A stretch of DNA of 11,398 bases. Origin: Lachnospiraceae bacterium. GTDB taxonomy: Bacteria > Bacillota > Clostridia > Lachnospirales > Lachnospiraceae. The position numbers and the translations under genes are program-made. The stretch lies in the NCBI GenBank assembly GCA_900771995.1, contig CAAGQC010000029.1, forward strand, positions 1-11,398. Reading direction: 5' to 3'. This document shows positions 5,722-11,398 of the stretch, piece after piece (position 1 is the first letter of the stretch; each line of letters starts with the position of its first letter). The notes beneath the pieces were generated by a model. The model had not been told where the DNA came from and made no database searches. It saw only the letters and a list, made by a program, of their open reading frames with translations.

Positions 5722-6608
5722 TCCATCCGCCCCCTTCCCTGTAAGATCACCAACCGTTGAAACATCTGATGCAGTCCATCTTCTCCCAGTCGTTTCTCAG
5801 CGTCCGCCTCCCCCGTTCCATGCAGGGTCGCCAATAATCCGCAGCCGCAGGCCGCCGCCTTCTGCAGGGCTCGTCTGTCGGCCTCCTCTCCCAGTTCGTC
5901 CACCGCAAGAACCTGGGGTGACATGGAGCGTAACAGCATCAGCATCCCCAGTGCTTTGGGACAGGCATCCAGCACATCCGTCCGCATGCCCAGATCGTTC
6001 TGCGGCCGTCCCAGATAACACCCTGCCAGTTCCGAGCGCTCATCCACCACGCCCACCCGCAGTCCCGCACCATAGGGATTGCCGTCGGATATCTGACGGA
6101 TCAGATCCCGTAACAGGGTGGTCTTGCCGAACCCTGGCGGCGATACGATCAGCGTATTCTGAAACCTTCCTTCCTTATATAATTTAGGAAGAATGTCATC
6201 CGCTGCCCCCCGGATCTCATGGGAGACCCGGATATTGACAAACGAAATATTTTTCAGGGTACGAAGCCCCGTCTCATTTTCCAGCACGGCCTGTCCGCAC
6301 AGCCCGATCCGGTGCCCACCTTCCACGGTCAGAAACCCCTGCCGGATCTCATCGGCATAGGCATAGACCGAATCCTGGCATAGCCAGGCGATCAGTTCCC
6401 GGATCTCCGTCTCCGTCACCAGATGAGCTCCGTAAGGATGCTCCTGCCATCCACCGCTGTTATTTAAGAAATAATCACCGCGCATCGTCTCCACGATCAC
6501 CGGCCTGTCCACGCGGAGACGGATCTCGCAGACCTCTTCCCCGTTGTCCGCGGTTTTCTGCCAGAAGGCTCTTCTCTTTTGCGGAAAAATACGAAGCAGG
6601 CTGTCCAT
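5697..6608 (-). CDS. spoIIIAA: Stage III sporulation protein AA, secretion-type ATPase
   Basis: SpoIIIAA is the cytoplasmic ATPase of the mother-cell channel complex, related to type II/IV secretion ATPases, and is thought to power transport or assembly needed for late forespore gene expression. The 303-residue protein has an N-terminal domain with EIRLRVDRPV and GHRIGLCG. It then has the Walker A loop SPPGFGKTTLLRD (about 156-168), VGVVDERSELAG (187-197), GMRTDVLDACPKALGM and the Walker B VLAVDELGEEAD (233-244), then LLATLHG. Length matches the usual roughly 305 residues. The first Walker A residue is Ser where Gly is usual; the Lys and both Thr are intact. The ATG at 6606-6608 is chosen for GGGAGG about 6 bases upstream; the frame is open further but lacks support. 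It is the first gene of the operon. Confidence 0.97.
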   Translation of the reverse strand: MDSLLRIFPQKRRAFWQKTADNGEEVCEIRLRVDRPVIVETMRGDYFLNNSGGWQEHPYGAHLVTETEIRELIAWLCQDSVYAYADEIRQGFLTVEGGHRIGLCGQAVLENETGLRTLKNISFVNIRVSHEIRGAADDILPKLYKEGRFQNTLIVSPPGFGKTTLLRDLIRQISDGNPYGAGLRVGVVDERSELAGCYLGRPQNDLGMRTDVLDACPKALGMLMLLRSMSPQVLAVDELGEEADRRALQKAAACGCGLLATLHGTGEADAEKRLGEDGLHQMFQRLVILQGRGRMECRCLEEC

Positions 6609-6638
6609 GTTTTTCCTCCCGGATGTATCTCTTTTTCC

Positions 6639-6667
6639 AATATATGTCTCCGTGGACAGGATATTCC
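6639..6667 (-). promoter_or_regulatory. Candidate sigma-E-type promoter of the spoIIIA operon
   Basis: Reading the minus strand, CATATATT (6639-6646) differs from the sigma-E -10 consensus CATACAnT at one fixed position. GGAATATC (6660-6667) resembles the ATATT-type -35, with 13 bases between AATATC and the -10. Transcription would start near 6632, a short distance ahead of the spoIIIAA ribosome-binding site at about 6614-6620. In Bacillus subtilis the spoIIIA operon is sigma-E dependent, which supports this. The call rests on sequence match and position alone. Confidence 0.5.
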
Positions 6668-6690
6668 TTCCAATCTTCTCTTTTTTCCCA

Positions 6691-6704
6691 TAGTGTGGTA
6701 TAAT
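6691..6704 (+). promoter_or_regulatory. Extended -10 promoter for trkA-trkH
   Basis: TGGTATAAT at 6696-6704 is a perfect extended -10 element (TGn followed by TATAAT) of housekeeping sigma-A type. No good -35 is seen about 17 bases upstream, as is common for extended -10 promoters. The predicted start is near 6711, leaving about 37 bases of leader that includes the ribosome-binding site GGAGG at 6737-6741. It faces away from the spoIIIA promoter in the same 139-bp gap and does not overlap it. Confidence 0.65.
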
Positions 6705-6747
6705 GAGCGATATATGTTTTTTATGACTTTTCTTTTGGAGGTTTTTT

Positions 6748-8106
6748 ATGAACATAATCATTGTGGGCTGTGGCAAAGTAGGCTACACCCTGGTAGAGCA
6801 ATTAGGCGGTGAGAATCACAATATCACCGTGATCGATACCAATGAGGAAAAAGTAAATTCCATCACAGATGATCTGGATGCCATGGGTATCGTTGGCAAC
6901 GGTGTCAGCTTCCAGACACTATCCGAGGCCGGCATCGACCATGCGGATCTTCTGATCGCTGTGACCGGATCTGATGAACAGAACCTTCTGTGCTGTGTCA
7001 TTGCCAAAAAGGCCGGGCACTGTAAGACCATTGCCCGGGTCCGCAATCCTATTTACAATAATGAGATTGCTTTCCTGCGGGAAGAACTGGGACTGGCCAT
7101 GATCATCAATCCGGAGCTGTCCAGTGCAGCAGAGATTGCCCGTATCTTCCAGTTCCCTTCCGCAGTTAAGATCGACACCTTTTCCAAAGGGCGTATCGAA
7201 CTTCTGCACTTCCGTGTGACCCACGACTGTCTCTTAAATAATTATGAACTGATCCACATCCGTACCACCTTAAAATGTGATGTGCTGGTATGTATGGTCA
7301 CCCGTGGTGATCAGGTGTTGATCCCCCGAGGCGATTTCGTCTTCCAGGAGGGGGATGTGGTAGCTATCGTATCCACTCCGCCCAAGGCCAATGATTTCTT
7401 CAAAAAGATCGGCATCAGTGCCGGCAGGGCCCACACTGCCATGATCGTCGGCGGCGGAACCATTGCCTACTATCTGGCTAGAAGACTTCTGGAAGTGGGC
7501 ATACACACGAAGATCATTGACTTCGATCCCGCCCGCTGTGAGCACTTAAGCGAACTGCTTCCCAAGGCTTCCATCATCTGTGGCGACGGTACGGATGAAC
7601 GTATCCTGATCCAGGAGGGTCTGGAAAAGGTGGATGCTTTCGCCGCATTGACGGGTCTGGATGAGGAAAATATCCTCCTGTCCCTGTATGCGAAGAGAAC
7701 TTCCCATGCCAAAGTAGTCACCAAGATCAACCGGATCAATTTCAGCGGTGTCTTAAGTGACATCAAGTTGGACACGATCTCCTATCCCCGTCTGCTGACT
7801 GCGGATATCATCATCAAGTATGCGAGATCCATGAACGAATCTCTCAACAGCAATGTGGAGAATCTATATAAACTGGAGGATGGTCGTGCGGAGGCACTGG
7901 AATTCTATATCAAAGAGGATTCCGCAGTCACCAATGTACCGTTGAACCGTCTTCACATCCGCAAGAACATTCTGGTATGCTCCATCGTCCGTGGCAACCA
8001 GGTCATTATCCCCGGTGGTCAGGATGAGATCCATGTAGGAGACTATGTGGTCGTTGTGTTGACCCACGCCCGTCTGAATGACATTAAGGAAATTATAGAA
8101 GGGTAA
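6748..8106 (+). CDS. trkA: Trk system potassium uptake regulator TrkA
   Basis: TrkA is the cytoplasmic gating subunit of a K+ uptake system; it binds NAD(H) or other nucleotides and opens or closes the TrkH channel. The 452-residue protein is a tandem duplication. The first RCK/TrkA-N domain has GCGKVG at residues 7-12 and the acidic VID at 28-30, followed by a TrkA-C domain at about 140-221 (ending VVAIVSTP). The second Rossmann domain starts at about 231 with VGGGTIA and IIDFD, and the second TrkA-C at about 370-452 ends VVVVLTHARLNDIKEIIEG. The full double-domain form is intact. GGAGG lies 6 bases upstream of the ATG. trkH starts 5 bp after the stop, so the two form an operon. Confidence 0.97.
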   Translation: MNIIIVGCGKVGYTLVEQLGGENHNITVIDTNEEKVNSITDDLDAMGIVGNGVSFQTLSEAGIDHADLLIAVTGSDEQNLLCCVIAKKAGHCKTIARVRNPIYNNEIAFLREELGLAMIINPELSSAAEIARIFQFPSAVKIDTFSKGRIELLHFRVTHDCLLNNYELIHIRTTLKCDVLVCMVTRGDQVLIPRGDFVFQEGDVVAIVSTPPKANDFFKKIGISAGRAHTAMIVGGGTIAYYLARRLLEVGIHTKIIDFDPARCEHLSELLPKASIICGDGTDERILIQEGLEKVDAFAALTGLDEENILLSLYAKRTSHAKVVTKINRINFSGVLSDIKLDTISYPRLLTADIIIKYARSMNESLNSNVENLYKLEDGRAEALEFYIKEDSAVTNVPLNRLHIRKNILVCSIVRGNQVIIPGGQDEIHVGDYVVVVLTHARLNDIKEIIEG

Positions 8107-8111
8107 TTATC

Positions 8112-9557
8112 ATGAATTTTGCAATCTTAAGTTTTATCATCGGCTGTATTTTACAGTTCGAAGCATTGTTTTTGCTGCTTCCCTGGATCGTAGGCATGAT
8201 CTACGGGGAATTTCGGGTGGCTCTTATCTACCTGCTGACCGCCATTGTATGTTTTATTCTCGGAAAGCTGCTCAGTTTCAAGCACGGCGGCCGCTTCAAG
8301 GAATTGTATGTCCGGGAAGGTTTTACTGCTGTAGCCCTCAGCTGGTTTATTATGAGTATCTTCGGTGCGGTTCCCTTTGTCCTCACCGGGGAGATCCCGT
8401 ATTATATTGATGCTCTCTTCGAGACCATCTCCGGTTTCACCACCACCGGTTCCAGTATCCTGTCCAATGTGGAAGCTTTGAGCTATGCCAGCCTGTTCTG
8501 GCGCAGCTTCACCCACTGGGTCGGCGGTATGGGCGTGTTCGTGTTCATCATGGCCATTATGCCTATGATGGGCGGCTCCACCATGAACCTGATGCGTGCG
8601 GAAAGCCCGGGACCTTCCGTCAGCAAGCTGGTGCCGAGAGTCCGGGATACAGCGAAAATCCTCTATGGAATCTATATCGCCATTACCGTACTGGGTGTGA
8701 TCGTCCTGTGTCTGTGCGGTATGCCGCTGTTTGATTCCCTGTGTACCACCTTCGGAAGCGTCGGCACCGGCGGCTTCGGTATCAAGAACAGCAGTATCGG
8801 CGGTTATTCCCCGCTGATCCAGAATGCGGTGACGGTACTGATGATCTTAAGCGGTGTCAATTATACCGTATATTTCTGTCTGCTCAGCAAGCAGTTTAAG
8901 GAAGCCTTTTCCATCGAAGAAGTCCGCTGGTATTTCGTGATCATTCTGGTCAGTGCACTGACGATCGCCTGGAATATCCGTCCTCTCTATGCGACTTTGG
9001 GAGAGACTCTGCGGCACTCCTTCTTCCAGGTAGGAACGATCATCACCACCACCGGTTTTGCCACTACGGACTTTAACATGTGGCCGCAGCTGTCGAAGAC
9101 GATCCTGCTGCTGCTCATGATGATCGGTGCCTGTGCCGGCAGTACCGGCGGCGGCATGAAGGTCTCCCGGGTACTGATCCTCTTCAAGGCGATCCGCAAG
9201 GAATTGTCCATGATGATCCATCCCCGTATGGTCAAGAAGATCAAGATGGACGGTCACAACCTGTCCCACGAGACCCTGCGTTCCACCAATGTCTACATGA
9301 CCGCTTATTTTATCGTGCTCTTCGTCTCTCTGCTGATCGTCAGTCTGGACGAATACGATCTGACCACGAACTTTACCGCGGTACTGGCAGCCCTGAACAA
9401 TATCGGTCCCGGTCTTGAATTAGTCGGTCCCACCCAGAACTTTGCATTGTTCAGTCCTCTGTCCAAATGTGTGCTGATGTTCGACATGCTGGCCGGAAGA
9501 CTGGAGCTCTTCCCCATGCTGGTAATCATGCTCCCGTCCTGTTGGAAGAAATATTAA
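8112..9557 (+). CDS. trkH: Trk system potassium channel/transporter TrkH
   Basis: TrkH is the membrane-embedded K+ translocating subunit of the Trk/Ktr/HKT superfamily. The 481-residue protein has four pore-loop repeats in the expected order: TTTGSS at about 110-115, SVGTGGFG at 216-223, TTTGFAT at 312-318 and NNIGPGLE at 429-436. These carry the conserved selectivity-filter glycines. The block GACAGSTGGGMK at 339-350, typical of the intramembrane gate region, and the C-terminal AGRLELFPML are present. About ten to twelve hydrophobic segments are visible, and there is no truncation. GAAGGG at the end of trkA serves as its ribosome-binding site, indicating coupled translation. The gene ends at a strong terminator. 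Confidence 0.96.
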   Translation: MNFAILSFIIGCILQFEALFLLLPWIVGMIYGEFRVALIYLLTAIVCFILGKLLSFKHGGRFKELYVREGFTAVALSWFIMSIFGAVPFVLTGEIPYYIDALFETISGFTTTGSSILSNVEALSYASLFWRSFTHWVGGMGVFVFIMAIMPMMGGSTMNLMRAESPGPSVSKLVPRVRDTAKILYGIYIAITVLGVIVLCLCGMPLFDSLCTTFGSVGTGGFGIKNSSIGGYSPLIQNAVTVLMILSGVNYTVYFCLLSKQFKEAFSIEEVRWYFVIILVSALTIAWNIRPLYATLGETLRHSFFQVGTIITTTGFATTDFNMWPQLSKTILLLLMMIGACAGSTGGGMKVSRVLILFKAIRKELSMMIHPRMVKKIKMDGHNLSHETLRSTNVYMTAYFIVLFVSLLIVSLDEYDLTTNFTAVLAALNNIGPGLELVGPTQNFALFSPLSKCVLMFDMLAGRLELFPMLVIMLPSCWKKY

Positions 9558-9562
9558 GATAT

Positions 9563-9601
9563 AAAAAACGGGCTTGGCATTTCTGCCAAAGCCTGTTTTT
9601 T
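9563..9601. terminator. Bidirectional intrinsic terminator between trkH and the LysM-protein gene
   Basis: AAAAAACGGGCTTGGCA, a TTTC loop and TGCCAAAGCCTGTTTTTT form a GC-rich stem with one bulged base and one G-T pair. The A-run and T-run flank it symmetrically, so it can stop transcription in both directions. It starts 6 bases after trkH and ends about 10 bases before the stop of the convergent gene. Confidence 0.92.
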
Positions 9602-9611
9602 GATTACTGTC

Positions 9612-11398
9612 TTATCGGATACGGATGGTCTGTCCGATCCGGATCTTATTGATGTCTTTGATCTGCGGATTCTTACGGATCAGTTCCTTTAATGAAATTC
9701 TGTGTTTTGCTGCTATTTTGGAGAGGTTATCTCCCGCTTTCACCACATAGCTGCCTCCTGCAAACACTACCGTTTCCTTTACCACTTCTGCCGTAGCGCT
9801 CACACGGTATTCTCCTCCGCAGCTCAGTGCAAACATTGCCTGTCCGGCTTCCGTGATCCGGAAGGAACCGCAGTATTCCCACTGCCCGCTTTCTGTATTC
9901 CGGCGGTACAGATTCGCATATTTTCCGGCGTTCTCCCTGCCCATGGCCACATGCATATTGACAGGTACCGCAAAGCTTCCGGTGTCTTTCACAGTAATGT
10001 AGTCACCTTCCCGTTTCGCCGTCAGATCGATATTCTGCAGTCCCGTCAGATCCACATTTTTCAGGCTCTGGCCGCTGATGCTCAGTGCCAGTCCGTTTCC
10101 GCTGTGGAAAGCAATCGTTACTTTAGAGCCGCGAATGCTGTTTAATACGGCTGCCGGTACTTTTGTCTCTCCGATGCTTACAAAGTTCAGATTTCCGCCC
10201 GCATCCTTTGCTTTTGCTACGGTGGTCTGTGCCTGTACTTCCGTCCAGTTCACAGTGATCTCTTCCGCGGAAGAAGTGCTGCTGCCGGAATCTGAGGCCG
10301 TACTGTTGTCCTTGCTGTCTTCCGGTGTAGGATCTTCTCTCTTAATAGGAGATTCTTTGGTAAAGATCAATCCGTTGGCATCCGCCTGTGCCAGAAGTGC
10401 TTCCTCTGCGGTAAATGCTTCAATGCCGTCAAAGTAGATCACGGAATCCACTGTCCAGTCTCCGCTATGTCCCTCAGGAATGATGGAGTTACACCAGATG
10501 GCGAATCTGGTAATCTTCGCAGTATTCAGGGTTCCGTTCTGTTTTCCCTTGAAGGAGCTGAAAGGAATGGTCACATAGCTTGCTTCTGTTCCCTTGACAA
10601 AATCACTTAAGTAAACTTCAAATTCTTCTCCGGAATCGTCTGCCAGCTGGATGACCAGCTTCTGTCCCGTGCCGTCCGGATCCACCCACAGGTTGATGGC
10701 ATTGTATGCAGAAAGATCAATATCCTCCAGCGTCTTATTCTGTCCGGTCCATACCTCACTCTTTGCCGTGCTCAGATGGTAGTGGAATGCGCCTCCGTAG
10801 GCTCCGTCGGCCTTATGGTCACTGCTCAGTGTGAAGGAGGAGCTGCATCCTCCGGCGGAGTTCTCAGTGTAGGAACTCTGTAACAGTCCGTCGCTGTCTG
10901 CATAGTAATCAAAATTGTCGATCACATTGGCTGCCGCTTTGTCCTTATCCTTGCCCAGACTTATATTTTTCACTATGGCAAGTACTTTACCGTCTGCTAC
11001 CAAAGATACGGTTGCGGTATCTGTCTGTCCGATCTCCTGTAACATCTGTGCCGTGAATGCTGCCGCATACTCACGAATGCTGCCTTCCACCTTCGCCGCT
11101 TCCACGGTGATCTCTTTGCCGTTTACGGGATTCTTCACAACAAAGCTTACGTTCTCTGCATTCTTCACACTGGCGCGGAACAGTGTCTCTTCCTTGATGG
11201 CTGCCAGTTCAAAAGGAGCGATCAGATAGCCCTGTGCCGTATCATAGGTCGTGCCTTCCACGGATCCCATTTTGCCATAGAAATTGGTTCCGTTACCGAA
11301 AATACTGTTGTCGCTGTTGTAGAACTCAATAAATTCATTGATCAGTTCCTGACCATAGGTATCGTTATACTTATAGGGTACATAGAAATTGGTGTCAC
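9612..11398 (-). CDS. Modular secreted glycosidase C-terminal part (GH26-like tail, CBM11-like module, LysM), cut by window edge
   Basis: At least 594 residues are visible; the frame stays open to the right edge, so the start and any signal peptide lie outside. An ATG at 11268-11270 is internal, because related sequence continues upstream. The first about 45 residues (NFYVPYKYNDTYGQELINEF, then IEFYN) resemble the C terminus of GH26 beta-mannanases. Residues about 158-329 look like a CBM11-type jelly-roll carbohydrate-binding module (LSAYNAINLWVDPDG, ending VDSVIYFDGIEAF). A Ser/Asp/Glu-rich linker follows at about 351-378. A beta-rich domain at about 379-537 (IPF-type repeats; AGKYANLYRRN) resembles one I associate with Lachnospiraceae extracellular proteins. 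A C-terminal LysM lies at about 547-594 (YVVKAGDNLSKIAAKHRISL, ending RIGQTIRIR) and would hold the protein to peptidoglycan. The likely role is cell-wall-attached polysaccharide, perhaps mannan, breakdown. The LysM is certain; the catalytic family is an inference because the active site is not in view. Confidence 0.8.
   Translation of the reverse strand, partial: DTNFYVPYKYNDTYGQELINEFIEFYNSDNSIFGNGTNFYGKMGSVEGTTYDTAQGYLIAPFELAAIKEETLFRASVKNAENVSFVVKNPVNGKEITVEAAKVEGSIREYAAAFTAQMLQEIGQTDTATVSLVADGKVLAIVKNISLGKDKDKAAANVIDNFDYYADSDGLLQSSYTENSAGGCSSSFTLSSDHKADGAYGGAFHYHLSTAKSEVWTGQNKTLEDIDLSAYNAINLWVDPDGTGQKLVIQLADDSGEEFEVYLSDFVKGTEASYVTIPFSSFKGKQNGTLNTAKITRFAIWCNSIIPEGHSGDWTVDSVIYFDGIEAFTAEEALLAQADANGLIFTKESPIKREDPTPEDSKDNSTASDSGSSTSSAEEITVNWTEVQAQTTVAKAKDAGGNLNFVSIGETKVPAAVLNSIRGSKVTIAFHSGNGLALSISGQSLKNVDLTGLQNIDLTAKREGDYITVKDTGSFAVPVNMHVAMGRENAGKYANLYRRNTESGQWEYCGSFRITEAGQAMFALSCGGEYRVSATAEVVKETVVFAGGSYVVKAGDNLSKIAAKHRISLKELIRKNPQIKDINKIRIGQTIRIR

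Noticed and set aside
5240..6187. 315-codon plus-strand open frame opposite spoIIIAB and spoIIIAA
   Set aside because: Pro/Ser/Arg-rich, low-complexity translation antisense to two conserved genes, spanning their boundary; typical frame shadow.
11268..11270. ATG as the start of the LysM-protein gene
   Set aside because: The same frame is open to the window edge and the upstream codons (NFYVPYKYNDTYGQELINEF) look like conserved enzyme sequence, so this Met is internal.
1..11398. CRISPR array, tRNA or rRNA genes, insertion sequences, phage genes
   Set aside because: No regularly spaced repeats, cloverleaf sequences, transposase motifs or terminal repeats were seen; the window is ordinary chromosomal gene content apart from the junction at 1471-1563.

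Overview
The window suggests a spore-forming member of the Clostridia, most likely a Lachnospiraceae-type gut anaerobe. It carries a complete eight-gene spoIIIA locus, it has moderate GC with Lachnospiraceae-like protein sequences, and it ends in a modular secreted protein whose middle domain resembles one I associate with Lachnospiraceae surface proteins. The genus cannot be fixed from the window alone.

Layout. Positions 1-6608 read on the minus strand. From the 5' end of that strand (right to left) the order is spoIIIAA, AB, AC, AD, AE, AF, AG and AH, a 30-codon small ORF, deoB (phosphopentomutase), and the first 65 codons of prfC (release factor 3), which runs off the left edge. Spacing from AA to AF is tight (25-bp overlap to 45-bp gap). 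The gaps before AG and AH are about 90 bp. I see no convincing terminator between AH and prfC. Positions 6748-9557 read on the plus strand as a trkA-trkH potassium uptake pair. A bidirectional hairpin terminator at 9563-9601 separates trkH from a convergent minus-strand gene. That gene covers the rest of the window and is cut at its 5' end. It encodes the C-terminal part of a large modular protein: a probable GH26-type glycosidase tail, a CBM11-like carbohydrate-binding module, a Ser/Thr/acid-rich linker, a beta-rich surface domain and a terminal LysM.

How the genes work together. SpoIIIAA-AH form the mother-cell half of the channel that spans the two membranes around the forespore during engulfment. 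AA is the ATPase, AB to AF are membrane subunits, and AG and AH are ring-forming proteins in the intermembrane space. A sigma-E-like promoter sits in front of AA, and a second, closer match (CATACAAT) lies between AG and AH, so AH may have its own mother-cell promoter. TrkA and TrkH form a K+ uptake system, a gating subunit plus a channel, transcribed divergently from spoIIIA by an extended -10 promoter. deoB and prfC are housekeeping genes that here follow the sporulation cluster.

The most unusual stretch is 1471-1563, between spoIIIAH and deoB. It holds an unrecognised 30-codon ORF with a plausible ribosome-binding site. The start and end of that ORF are complementary over 16 base pairs, which would form a long stem. 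It could be a small protein, a structured leader of deoB, or both. No gene-free stretch exceeds 300 bases.
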